A DNA stretch of 64,000 bases. It comes from Adiantum capillus-veneris. Its lineage: Eukaryota; Streptophyta; Polypodiopsida; Polypodiales; Pteridaceae. The notes below the pieces were generated by a model. The model had not been told where the DNA came from. It ran no database searches and saw only the letters and a program-made list of their open reading frames with translations. The stretch's first letter is position 1. Each line of letters begins with the position of its first letter. The position numbers were made by a program, and so were the translations under genes. Positions 9,698-18,947 of this stretch are shown piece by piece. The stretch covers positions 69,741,503 through 69,805,502 of the forward strand of contig CM043957.1 of the NCBI GenBank assembly GCA_014529385.2, written 5' to 3'.

Positions 9698-9904
9698 TCG
9701 GAACTCTTTATATTCCGGCGTAGTAAAATTAGCCATCACATTCAGACCGTACCGATCTTCCATGGGTGTGATGCACTAAAATTACATACCCAGGCAATCT
9801 CATCCAATTAGGAATATTCAATAGTTGGCACATCACAATGCAACACAAATGCTTACATATGCATGTTACAAGACATAGAAACATAAAACCGCCGATGAAC
9901 ACTC

Positions 9905-10125
9905 CTCCCGTATAACCTAACAAGGTCCGGGCCGGGAGATATTCAACGACTCCCTCATCATTCCTCCCGCATAACCTAAAAAGGTCCAGGCCGGGAGATA
10001 TAGAGGCCTTTTACAACCAAACGTCGCCCAGATCGCAGCTTGCGTCGTTTGGAGGTGCTGAGAGTAACCACTGCTCAGACTTCTTAATACTCCTCCCGCA
10101 TAACCATCTAGGTCCGGGCCGGGAG
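9905..10125 (-). repeat. Three hairpin-forming repeats in R1a
   Basis: CTCCCG...CGGGAG inverted pairs occur at 9905-9938, 9964-9997 and 10093-10125, each enclosing a conserved ATAACC...GGTCC loop. A related single copy is in R1b near 12165-12200. They could be RNA structural signals; that is inference. Confidence 0.55.
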
Positions 10126-10589
10126 TCACAACAACAATTATTTACAAGGATACAACCAAACGCTCCCCAGGCATCGGCCTGCGTCGTTCCGAGGTTCAAA
10201 CAATACCAAAACAGTATTTCTCACTTCTCCACCCGGGAGTAAAATCACCATTCATTGAAACCAGTATCAAACCAAAGTCAAACAATTCAAATCGGCTTCA
10301 AAATAGATACCATTCATTTCAAACAAATTCCAAACAGGATCACCAAATAAGATCAAACAGAACTCAAACTTAAAAAGCAATCTCGACATCAATCGAGTTC
10401 GAAAAGTTGACTGCTTTTCCATCTTGAAACCTGCACCAAAAATTAGGGTTAGGTTTCTTCCATAGGGTCGTGGCCGAGCACAGCATGGTTCATCAGCTCT
10501 TGGACAAACAATGTTGCTTTGGTGGCGATGGTAGTCCCAAGATAGCAATCGCACTAAACCTCCAAGGTCATCTGCTCGTGAAGAGACAT

Positions 10590-11040
10590 CTACTGAGAGA
10601 TGTCGAGAAAATTCAAGATATAATCTGCTAGGGTTTCCATGGCAAGCTTTTCAGGATACCCCACTCTGCCATAAATTGCACTCCGAAGGAAAATGTCAGA
10701 AACCATATAACTTCGGGCAAATTTTTTTTTCTCTTGAAAGCTTGCCAAGTACTTCGAGTGTGCGGCTTGGTAGCTATAGACATCAACATCTGCATGACAC
10801 TGCTTTTGAGAAAAACAGTGACTCGAAACAAATATCGGATCCTTCTTTGCAAGTGATCTTAATGGCTTATGCCCTGTAAGACATGAGCGGTGAAGACGGG
10901 AGCGCGGCCGATGCGTGATGAAGTAAGGGTGGGAGTGGCTAATAAGTCCGGGGAAGTGGCCACGAATAAAAATCCAAATTCCAATAGCTTTGTCTTTTCT
11001 TTTGTAGGACCGGTATGCTTTCAAAAAAGCACACGCGTGA
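10590..11040 (-). pseudogene. Conserved unassigned ORF relic of R1
   Basis: An open stretch on - next to the primer site yields a basic protein fragment. It shares short blocks (ARSYMVSDIFLRSA, GRVGYPEKLAMETLADY, FLDISQ) with R1b 780-1102. Between the two copies these blocks fall in different frames relative to the upstream part, so a working protein is doubtful. I do not recognise a gag, polymerase or host domain. It may be a decayed coding region from the ancestor of R1, or conserved RNA sequence that happens to be open. Confidence 0.35.
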
Positions 11041-11041
11041 T

Positions 11042-11053
11042 GCTCTGATACCA
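11042..11053 (-). other. Primer binding site, tRNA-iMet type (R1a)
   Basis: GCTCTGATACCA on + lies one base from the LTR start at 11055. Confidence 0.9.
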
Positions 11054-11054
11054 C

Positions 11055-11646
11055 TGTCACAAGACGGGCACCACGTGCCAATAGAAAAGAACAGGCTGAA
11101 CAACTTTAAGCACTTCAAATAACAACTGAACTGAAATAGAGAGAGATGACACGCGACACGGAGTGGCGGAATTCCACCCCAGAGAGTATTGGCCCCAAAC
11201 CTTGGCGCCCCTTTCGGTATTTCTTTATATTGCATCAACACAGTACAAGCCGGTACTCCAGACTCTGCACCTTCTCCAAGAAGCATGCCAGAGAATGAGC
11301 CCTAACCTCATATTTAAAGACCCTTGGCCTAAAAAGCGATTATAGTGAAAAGCTTTCAAAACTCAAAAGCTCCTGGTCCAAAAAGCAATGCCAAAAGCTG
11401 CCACCTTTTCGTAAATTGCGTTGGTGTTCATACAGCAGCCCACGTGTCAGCCCATCACGTCAGCAAATCAGAGTCAGGGTTAGGGTTAGGGTTTAGGGGA
11501 AAATTAGGGTTTCAGCAGAATTAGGGTTTTGGATAGAATTAGGGTTTTTTATTTTAGGGTTAGGGTTTCAACAGAATTAGGGTTTTTGATTTTAGGGTTA
11601 GGGTTTCAACAAAATTAGGGTTTCGACACGTCAGCAATTTGTTACA
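11055..11646 (-). repeat. R1a 5' LTR
   Basis: The 592-bp LTR runs TGTCACAAG...TTTGTTACA and is very similar to 8805-9450. Its TTAGGG-like array (11472-11628) is shorter than that of the 3' LTR, which accounts for most of the length difference. Confidence 0.88.
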
Positions 11647-11940
11647 GCAACATAGTCACAATCGTGACATCTAACCCTATTTTTTGGTGCAAGTTTCAGG
11701 ATGGAAAGTTAGTCGACTTTTCGAGCTCGGCTATTGTCGAGATTGCTTTTTAAGTTTGAATTTTGTTTGAGAATATGTTTGAGAACTTGTTTGGTGATCC
11801 TATTTGAAATGGATGGTATCTGTTGTGAACCTGTCTTGGTGCCGATTTGAATTTTTTGACTCTAGTTTTAATACTGGTTTCAATGATTGGTGATTTTACT
11901 CCCGGGTGGAGAAGTGAGAAATACAATTTTGGTATTGTTT

Positions 11941-12148
11941 GAACCTCGGAACGACACAGGCCGATGCCTGTGAAGCGTTTCATTGTATGTTTGAAAACCT
12001 CGGAACAACGCAAGCCGATGTCTGGGGAGCGTTTCGTTGTATGCTATAAAACCTCTGAACGATGCAGGCAGATGCTTGGGGAGCGTTTGGTTGTATGCTT
12101 GAACCTCCAAGCGAGGCGGACTGCGGTCTGGGGAGCGTTTGGTTGTAC
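11941..12148 (+). repeat. Four-copy tandem repeat of about 52-55 bp in R1b
   Basis: Each unit has ACCTCGGAACGA, GCCGATG and GGGGAGCGTTTGGTTGTAT-like sequence. Single or paired copies of the same motif occur in R1a (10010-10200) and in the R1-like fragments at 23280-23360 and 27630-27770, so the unit is an old family feature. Confidence 0.75.
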
Positions 12149-12461
12149 AGTCTTCTGAGCTCATGGCCCGGACCTTTTTAGGTTATTTGCGGGGGGAGTG
12201 AGGAGGTAGTCGTTGAGTAGCTTCATAGCGCAGATCGTTTGTCTCGGGGGAGTGCTCAACGGCTCTGTTTGGTGTGTTTGTAACATGCATATGTGAGCAT
12301 TTGTTTTGCATTGTGATGTGCCAACTATTGAATATTTCTAACTGGATGAGATTGCCTGGGTATGTAATTTTAGTGCATCAAGACACCCGTGGAAGATCAG
12401 TGCGGTCTGGGTGTGATGGCTAATTTTACTACGCCAGCATATCAAGAGTTCCGATCTGGAC

Positions 12462-12552
12462 GAAAGGAGAAGCCAGCTCCTTGATCAAAAGAGCCAAAAG
12501 GAGAAGCCAACTCCTTGATCAAAAGAGCCGAAAGGAGAAGCCAACTCCTTAA
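12462..12552 (+). repeat. Minisatellite beside the R1b polypurine tract
   Basis: Three copies of AAAGGAGAAGCCAACTCC plus TTGATCAAAAGAGCC, homologous to 9560-9697. Confidence 0.75.
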
Positions 12553-12661
12553 CAAAAAAAAAGCAAACTGATTGTCCCTCGGAATGACCCTCAAAATTTT
12601 TATAAAGCTAACTTGAGTTGTTTTATAGATATATTGTAATCGCGGACGATTACTCTCTTTC

Positions 12662-12673
12662 AAGAAGGGGGGA
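12662..12673 (+). other. R1b polypurine tract
   Basis: AAGAAGGGGGGA lies directly before the 3' LTR start at 12674. Confidence 0.85.
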
Positions 12674-12792
12674 TGTCACAAACTGCTGACGTGTCAAGTC
12701 AGTGAAGAACAGAGCCAACCTTCATATCACGGTCGAGGGACCTAAACCCTAAGAAGAGCAAGCAATAGCAGAAGAAGTCCTACCAACTTATG

Positions 12793-12876
12793 GTGGGACC
12801 CAGTTCGATGGGGCCCAAGAGACATAAAGGAATTGTGGGACCCAGTTCGATGGGGCCCAAGAGACATAAAGGAATT
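12793..12876. repeat. 42-bp tandem duplication in R1b 3' LTR
   Basis: Two copies of a unit starting GTGGGACCCAGTTCGATGGG. The 5' LTR has one copy near 75-117, so the duplication arose after insertion or in one LTR only. Confidence 0.8.
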
Positions 12877-12889
12877 AAAATAAAGCAAG

Positions 12890-12892
<3 letters not shown>

Positions 12893-12952
<60 letters not shown>
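12893..12952. repeat. (CA)n microsatellite, 60 bp
   Basis: Thirty uninterrupted CA units; the 5' LTR has only about seven at the same place (133-148). Confidence 0.95.
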
Positions 12953-12954
<2 letters not shown>

Positions 12955-12987
12955 CTTGCGCAGTAGCTGATGACGTGCTAGTCGTAT

Positions 12988-13565
12988 TGTAACAGACTTG
13001 GACACTCCAAGTCAAGAATCAACCGCGACAACACCAAATAACCACTTCAAAACAATTCACAGATCACAATAGATTTGCACTGGCCCGGTGGAGTTCCGTG
13101 CCTAGAGATATTGGCCCCAAAGATTGGCGCCCCTTTCGGTATTTCTTTTTATATTAATCAATCATCAAAGTACAAGAGAGCGGTTAGGGTTTCACTCTCA
13201 GACTCTGCGTCCAGATGCCCTGAGAAGTGAGGCCCTCACCACTAATTTAAAGGTTACAAGGGATGCCCAAAAGTAGAGCCCCAAAAGCTTCAAATCAAAA
13301 GCAATTGCTCTCTCTCTCTCACAGAGAGTCAAAACATGAAAGCAAAAGCATTCTCTCTCTTTCTCATTTAAGTAGAGAAAAAGCGAAATTTTCGTCGCTC
13401 ATCATTTTCCAAAAAAAAAAATAATTTTTTTTTATAAAAATAATAATCCGCCTCCGCGATTTTCGAAAATTAGGGTTTTTGGCAAAAATTAGGGTTTGCA
13501 GGAATTTTAGGGTTTTTGGCAAAAATTAGGGTTTCTGTTGTCCGCCACGTCATCACTTTGTGACA
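12988..13565 (-). repeat. R5 3' LTR
   Basis: The 578-bp LTR runs TGTAACAGACTTGG...TTTGTGACA, closely matching 18948-19484. A block around 13105-13160 (ATTGGCCCCAAAG, GGCGCCCCTTTCGGTATTTC, then TATA on -) matches the R1 LTR core. The right end holds four TTAGGG motifs and CCACGTCATCACTTTGTGACA-like sequence, also present in the solo R1 LTR near 2390-2415. Confidence 0.9.
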
Positions 13566-13577
13566 TACCCCCCTCTT
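13566..13577 (-). other. R5 polypurine tract
   Basis: The - strand reads AAGAGGGGGGTA next to the 3' LTR. Confidence 0.85.
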
Positions 13578-14171
13578 GAAAGCATTGTAATCGACCGCGA
13601 TTACGCCTGCAAAACCGACAAAAGCCATAAACCGTCTTAGTAGACACTGACTGTTAGTACCTACGTACTAGGAACGCACATCTAGCACATGTACAAAATC
13701 GACAGTCACATCACACGACATCACAGGACATCACCAGACATCACAGGACATCACCAGACATTCAACATTCATTTGGATCTTAGACCATGATTTATCGGCA
13801 ATGTAGCTAGCAATCACATCTAGGTCCAATCGGGACCACATCGATGTCCGATTGACTAACCCCTATTGCAACCATGTCTATTCGAGATCAATCAGACCAA
13901 AATGCTGCAGTCATTTCGGCTATCAGTTCCTGCACTCACAAGAACTCAAGAACAAATCAGTATCATAATCAGGAATTCCATTTCATAAAGTCATCCAGCA
14001 GAATACTGTCAGCTCTCAGTATCCCTGAAGCTCAAAGAGACATCAGTGACTTTAGTATCAAAATCGAGGCATCTGTTGACAAAGGAGCGGAGTAACTCCC
14101 CTCTTGTGCATCCCACTGCACCAAATCTTCGGCCAAGCTGAGTTTCTGGGTTCCGTTTGGAGTAGACTATG
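13578..14171 (-). other. R5 region between coding end and polypurine tract
   Basis: No domain is visible here. It includes a short tandem array of ACATCACAGG and ACATCACCAG units (about 13710-13765). An ORF on + (13874-14095) is antisense to the element and has no recognisable content. Confidence 0.6.
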
Positions 14172-14560
14172 CTAAACCAAAAGATCGAGGTAAAGTTTCA
14201 CAATCCGAGGAGTATCTGCTAGGTCCTCCTCCTCCATCCACTTCGCATCAAATGCAGGAAAGTTCTTGAACTTAACCAAGAACCGCCTTCGGACTTTACC
14301 TTTCTTCGTATCATTATGTGCCAAAATCTGTTCAGGAACAAGGATCTCCTCGTTTTCTTCCACTTTGGGTTGCTCATCAGGCTCCCCATCATCAAGCACA
14401 TCACCCTTAACAGGTTTCAAGAGACTCACATGCAATGCATTGTGAATCCTCCAAGTATCTGGCAGTTTCAATCGGAAGGAGACATCATTTATCTTGTCAG
14501 TAATCTGGAAAGGTCCGTAGTATCATATACTAAGCTTTGGAAAAAGCCTCTCCTTTCCCT
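14172..14560 (-). pseudogene. R5 integrase tail (GPF/Y-like) and chromodomain
   Basis: Reading - strand, YYGPFQITDKI and RLKLPDTWRIHNALHVS (about 14440-14530) form the GPF/Y-type end of the integrase. After an acidic linker comes a chromodomain (about 14172-14330) with VPEQILAH, FLVKFKNFP, DAKWMEEEDL. In this family the chromodomain is thought to guide integration by binding modified histones. The aromatic cage residues are only partly conserved (Phe where Tyr is common). One stop interrupts the junction near 14520. The frame 14172-14471 itself is open. Confidence 0.85.
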
Positions 14561-15359
14561 TTTTCTTTCTTAGACGTGCCTTCTCAAAAGTAAGAGCACC
14601 CAATCATCCTCCTTCAGTTTCAAGTCGCGACGATGGCGATCCGCTGCCTTTTTCTGTCATTCTTGAGACTCCTGCAAAGCCTCGCGAACCTTGGCAAAAG
14701 CCGTATCCAAATCTCGCGAATATTCATCCGCTTCAAATTTCTAATCTTTCGTGCTCAGGAAGGATGGAACCTTCGCAGCAGTTTCAACAATCTCACATGG
14801 CATCTTCCCCGTCGAAGAGTGTATCGTGTTATTGTAGGCAAATTCCACCAAAGGTAAGTTCTTTTCTCATTGAGTCTTCTGATGCGAGATACAAGACTTC
14901 AATAAATCTAAAATCATTGAATTGGCAATCTCAGATTGCCCGTCAGTCTGCAAGTGGAACGATGACGAGAACTGTAACCGCGTGCCAATGTTCTCCCAAA
15001 TTGCCTTCCAAAACAAACTCATAAATCTGGGGTCTCTGTCGAAGACAATCGTCTCAGACGTGCCATGTAATCGGAAAATCATCGTGATCATTCTGTGTTC
15101 TTGGGAGATCAAAAATGAAATCCATTGCAATACTTTCCCAGGGGTGGGTGGGTATGGGTAAAGGCTGTAACAGTCCCTGTGCCTTATGCGTGTCAAACTT
15201 GACCTTCTGGCATACTGAGCAACTGCACACAAACTCTTCCACATCCTTTTTGAGTCTCGGCCCAAAGAAGTATTTCTCTACCCCTTTCATGGTGGTAGCA
15301 ATGCCGCGGTGACCCGTAAAAGGTGGACAGTGGCATTCAGTCATAACCTTTTCCCTCAA
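14561..15359 (-). pseudogene. R5 integrase core and zinc-binding domain
   Basis: The HHCC zinc-binding segment is at 15180-15345 (PFTGHRGI, then CSCSVCQKVK). The core follows with ESIAMDFIFDLP (first Asp), VFDRDPRF (second Asp) and HLQTDGQSEIAN (Glu), so all three catalytic positions are still readable, but in two frames (15054-15359 and 14867-15265). At least one frameshift near 15060-15100 separates them, and further stops follow toward 14560. The enzyme would insert the cDNA into the chromosome. Confidence 0.82.
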
Positions 15360-16006
15360 CGGCGCACAACAATCTTTTTCATCAAGTAGCCTTCCCGAAG
15401 GGAGTATCCCGCTACTGTCTCCCCATCCCGTATCCGTGTGAAAATATCTGCAAAATCTGTATCTATGGCATACTGATCGACCATATCCTCGAAGCTCCTA
15501 TGATGTATCGCGGAAATAGCCAGAACCAACGGTTTCCGAGACAAAGCATCTGCCACCACATTCTTCTGTCCCTGCACATGGAAAATCTGGAAGTGGAACT
15601 ATGACAAGATGTTCGTCCACCGCATCTGCTTTTCCGAAAGCTGCTTCTATGACAAGAAGTAGCGCCAACTCTGATGGTCTGTAAAGACAGTAAAATCCGC
15701 TCCGAGTAGGTAATGCCGCCACTGAGTAAGAGCATGGATAACCACCAAAAGCTCTTTCCCATAGATCTGTGCTGTCATCTCCGGCCTAGAGAACAAACGG
15801 CTCTCGTAAGCTATGACATGGCCTTCTTGCATGAAGACCGCACCCAGACTACGACCACAAGCATCACAATATACTTCAAATGACTTCTGCAAGTCCGGCA
15901 AAGTCAAAATAGGTCCCGTAGTCAATTTCTCTTTCAATGTCTGAAAGGCAGTCACCTCTGTGGGTCCCCACGAAAAAGGTACTCCTTTCTGTGTCAAGGT
16001 ATGCAA
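15360..16006 (-). pseudogene. R5 RNase H domain
   Basis: EVYCDACGRSLGAVFMQ supplies the first Asp, GKELLVVIHAL the Glu, and FTVFTDHQSW another Asp of RNase H (15647-16006). After a frame break near 15640, VVADALSRK and the linker to integrase occur at 15356-15577. It would degrade the RNA of the RNA-DNA hybrid. The domain core is open for about 120 codons. Confidence 0.85.
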
Positions 16007-16018
16007 ATGGGAAGCAAC

Positions 16019-16819
16019 CTATGCAAACTTTCGTATGAACCGCATGTAGTACGAACACAGTCCCAAGAAGCTTCTAACTTCATGGACATTCCTCAAATCG
16101 GGCCAATCACGGATAGTCTCTATCTTGGCCGGGTTCATTTGCACTCCTGCTGTTGACACAATGTGTCCCAAAAAATGTATCTCTGGTAGGAAAAATTCAC
16201 TTTTCGTAGCATTAATCACTAATGTGTGATCTCGTAATGCCTGAAAGACTTGAAGCAGATGATCTCTGTGTTTTGCCTCATTCTTGGAGAAAACAATGAT
16301 GTCGTCAAAGAAAGTGCCAACAAATAGCCTGTACTCTCGAAAAATCCTAGCCATCATCCGGTTAAATGTCGCAGGAGCATTGGTTAAGCCAAAAGGCATC
16401 ACCAAAAACTCAAATAACCCAAAAGTCGTCCGAAAAGCTGTCTTGTAGACATCTCCTGGCGCTATCCTGATATGATGATATCCACTCTTCAAGTCAATCC
16501 TGCTAAAGCACGAGGATCCCTGTAACCTGTCGAGTATATCATCGATCCTAGGAATCGGAAATCTGTTCTTGATGGTGATTTCGTTGAGAGTGCTATAATC
16601 GATGCACATTCTCCAAGATCCGTCTTTCTTCAAAACCAACAACACTGGAGAGCAATACGGTGAAGTACTAGGCTGGACAAGACCCTTTTCCAAGAGGTCT
16701 TTCACTGAGTTCATAATCTTTTCATTCTGTACTCGGCTCACACCATAAGGTGGCCGATTCGGTGGCGTGCTTCCAGATATCAGATCAATGGTATGATCTT
16801 CAGGCCCTCTCAAAAGCAA
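16019..16819 (-). pseudogene. R5 reverse transcriptase
   Basis: An open frame of 266 codons covers the Ty3 reverse transcriptase: WRMCIDYSTLNEITIKN, CFSRIDLKSGYHHIRI, TAFRTTFGLFEFLVMPFGL, and the active site TFFDDIIVFSK (FxDD variant of YxDD). The tail FLGLCSYYMRFI leads into RNase H, which begins after a one-base shift or stop between 16019 and 16006. It copies element RNA to DNA. This is the best preserved pol domain in R5. Confidence 0.9.
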
Positions 16820-17328
16820 TCGGCATGAGCGTGGAGAAAAAAAATCTTGGCGTTCTTTTCTTCAGGTCAAAACATATTCAACCTTTATCCATCGTTCAGT
16901 TCTCCCAAAAGAATGAGTAAGAAAACTGAAGTTCATCAAGTACAATCTCTAAGCCCTTCATTTATCAAAGTCGCTTTCTCGGCCCGGTAGTCAACCACGG
17001 CGTAGTTCTTGTGGTACCAAGGGATCCCGAGTAGAACGTCACTCGCGTGCCCTGAACACCCCTGTCATTGCAAACGAAGTTTGCCAATGCTCGGTGTAAT
17101 GGCAACATCCCATCCGGGTGCCAGTCGAACTACCTCTGCCTGTGGCGTCAGTCTGTTGGGCGTAGTTCCAAATCGAGCCGCCAATTCCAAGTGAAAAGAA
17201 GTTGGCCTTGGCTCCTTCAAAAGAGCTTCCTGATCCTTCACTTTGCCCCAAAAAAAACGGCAAAGTTTGTACTTTCATTCATTTGATTCGGTGCAAGTCC
17301 CATGCCATGTGGTACTAGTTCTGCTTTT
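16820..17328 (-). pseudogene. R5 protease remnant
   Basis: On - the block DVLLGIPWYHKN and VVDYRAEKATL (about 16960-17045) matches the C-terminal half of Ty3 aspartic proteases, and ELAARFGTTPN (about 17150-17185) its N-terminal part. I do not find the D-S/T-G active-site triad where it should be (near 17220); the sequence there is scrambled. Several stops and frame changes are present. Confidence 0.6.
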
Positions 17329-18876
17329 TTATCTGCCTTTTCTGCCACATTCCTCAGCTGCTCTCGAACTCTCAGACCTGTTGTCGTCTTTATCATTCTG
17401 TTCTTTTTGTGCCTTATCAGGGCACTTCGCGGAGATATGTCCATGTTCCCCGCATCCAAAACACTCCCCCTCTCTGATGAAGCGAGCTCTCTCCTCAGGA
17501 GTAAGCTTGGGTCGTGTATCCTTTTTTTTCTCTGGGTTGATCTTTTTCATTCTACTTTCATTCCCAGAAGTCTGTTCGGCTCGTTGTGTCATGGCCTCAT
17601 CTGTGGGGTAGGTCAGACTGCCAGAGTGAATGGCAAAGCCCCGCTTCGCATGACTCATCAACTCCTGAATAGAAGCTGACTTCTGTTCCAAGCAGTGATT
17701 TCGCATCTTTGTAGGTAGACCCAAGGTAAACCGCTCAATCTGTTCTCTGAACGAGATCTTCTTGAATGAAGAGGCGGGTAGAAAAGAGCTCCAGAATCTT
17801 TCACCATAAGAATTCACTGTATCGCTCTTGGTCATCCGGAGATGGTTCCAAGCAGCTCGTACATCTCGTTCATATTCTTGAGTCAACCAAGAAGAAATAA
17901 AAAGCCTCTTGAATTTCAGCCATGTAACTGGCACAGTCTTGCTTAATAGAAGCGTGGACCACCAAGTACGAGCATTCCTCTTAAAGTAAGAGGCAGCTCT
18001 CCGAATCTTGGAGTGCTCTGAATAGCGTCCTCCCGCGAAAGCGATGTCAAACTGCTGTATAAAAGACAAAGCCTTCGAAGCATCCGAGTATCCTGAAAAG
18101 TATCAAACTTGATCGAGTGGCCACCTTCCTTAAACTCTCGGACTTTCTTGCTTTTATCTTCGAGAAAGTCATACTGGTTGGCTTTGTAAAAATTCTTCTT
18201 GTTCGCATAAAACTTTCCGTCATCGGAATTTGAGCTGTCTGTAGAAGAGTCCTCAGTAGAACTGTCAGTCTCTGGGCGAGATTTAGCCTTCTGTGCCTTT
18301 CTCTTGCCCTTTCCAAAGCGTTGCTTCTTTCTTCGCTTTTTACCTTTTCTGTCTTCTTCGCTCGAATCCGAGGAGCTAGAAGAACTGTCAGAAGAAGAAG
18401 AAGGTCTTGACGCGCTTCTTCAATTTCTTTGCCTTGTCAAATGTCGACCGACGACCCAAATATCCTGGGAAGTCAGTGCCTTTCTTCTGCTTTTTGCCGT
18501 GCTTTTTGTCTTTCTTTTGCACGTCGAAAAGCTGAGCAATCCGTGCATCAACCACGTTCTCCAGTTCCTTCTCCGTATATTTCTTGGAGGCAGAAGGTTT
18601 CTTGAGAGCGGGTTTCGGGAGTGGTGTTGTGGTTCTCTGCCACTCCATCTGTACCTCTTCCAAAGAGGTCTGGTTCATATATTTTGCCATCTTCGGATCC
18701 TTGGCAAAATTGAGCATCATCTTTGTTGCATCGCCAATCAACTGGCGACGCTCTATCTCTCGCCGCTCCGCCTAAGTAGGCCAAGGCGGGCCATACTCTC
18801 TGCCTGAATCTTCGTTGTGATCCCAGCCCGCATCTCCAGATGCAGAGGGAGTTGACTGATCATTGCCTGAAGCCAT
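17329..18876 (-). pseudogene. R5 gag
   Basis: The proposed start is ATG at 18876 (MASGNDQS), about 60 bp inside the primer site. A stop at about 18774 and frame breaks near 18410 and 18316 split the N-terminal, Lys/Ser-rich half (KKPSASKKYTEKELENVV at about 18590). The capsid core is open at 17329-18069 (IQQFDIAFAGG, ARTWWSTLLL, WLKFKRLFISSWL) and ends in a zinc knuckle CFGCGEHGHISAKC (about 17415-17460). Gag forms the particle in which reverse transcription takes place. ORFs on + in this region are antisense shadows. Confidence 0.85.
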
Positions 18877-18934
18877 AGGTGCCGCGGAAAAAAAATTCGG
18901 GGATCGGATTTCCCGTAGAAGAGAAATCGGCCGT

Positions 18935-18946
18935 GCTTTGATACCA
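18935..18946 (-). other. Primer binding site, tRNA-iMet type, one mismatch (R5)
   Basis: GCTTTGATACCA on + corresponds to TGGTATCAAAGC, one change from the usual site, one base from the LTR at 18948. Confidence 0.88.
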
Positions 18947-18947
18947 C

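Larger units (their letters stand above)
8805..11646 (-). mobile_element. R1a: complete non-autonomous R1 element (TSD GCAAC)
   Basis: LTRs are 8805-9450 and 11055-11646, the primer site is 11042-11053, the polypurine tract 9451-9463 and the exact TSD GCAAC. The internal region of 1604 bp matches R1b in content and length. It contains a minisatellite (9560-9697), three hairpin-like repeats (9905-10125), copies of an ACCAAACG...GCGTCGTTTGGAGG motif (10010-10200) and an unassigned conserved ORF relic (10590-11040). No gag or pol domain can be found. It is the best reference copy of the family in the window. Confidence 0.88.
1245..11669 (-). mobile_element. R2: gag-protease-only Ty3-type LTR retrotransposon
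   Basis: The 3' LTR is 1245-1664 and the 5' LTR is 8390-8804 plus 11652-11669 (split by R1a). A 5-bp target duplication TCTAA is exact (1240-1244 and 11670-11674). A tRNA-Met primer site lies at 8377-8388 and a polypurine tract at 1665-1674. Between them, after removing four later insertions, the element carries a leader, a gag gene with a zinc knuckle and an aspartic protease. Nothing recognisable as reverse transcriptase, RNase H or integrase follows the protease before the polypurine tract. R2 therefore looks like a gag-only type of non-autonomous element needing polymerase and integrase from elsewhere. Confidence 0.85.
11675..12673 (+). mobile_element. R1b internal region, right part
   Basis: The sequence continues from 1244 across R2 (GAAATCTAA then CCCTATTTTTTGG), matching R1a 10430-10470 in reverse. 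It contains a tandem repeat (11941-12148), a hairpin-like GGCCCGGACC stretch, a minisatellite (12462-12552) and the polypurine tract. ORFs here are short, repetitive and without a domain. Confidence 0.8.
12674..12987 (+). repeat. R1b 3' LTR, left part
   Basis: It starts TGTCACAAACTGC and is cut by R5 at the CGTAT target (12983-12987). It holds a 42-bp tandem duplication (12793-12876) and a (CA)30 tract that are shorter or absent in the 5' LTR. Confidence 0.85.

Noticed and set aside
12893-12952. CRISPR-like or other regularly spaced array
   Set aside because: Simple dinucleotide repeats without spacers; the genome is a plant nuclear one.
17243-18807. ORFs up to 167 codons on +
   Set aside because: They are antisense to the R5 gag and low-complexity (Phe/Leu/Ser-rich).
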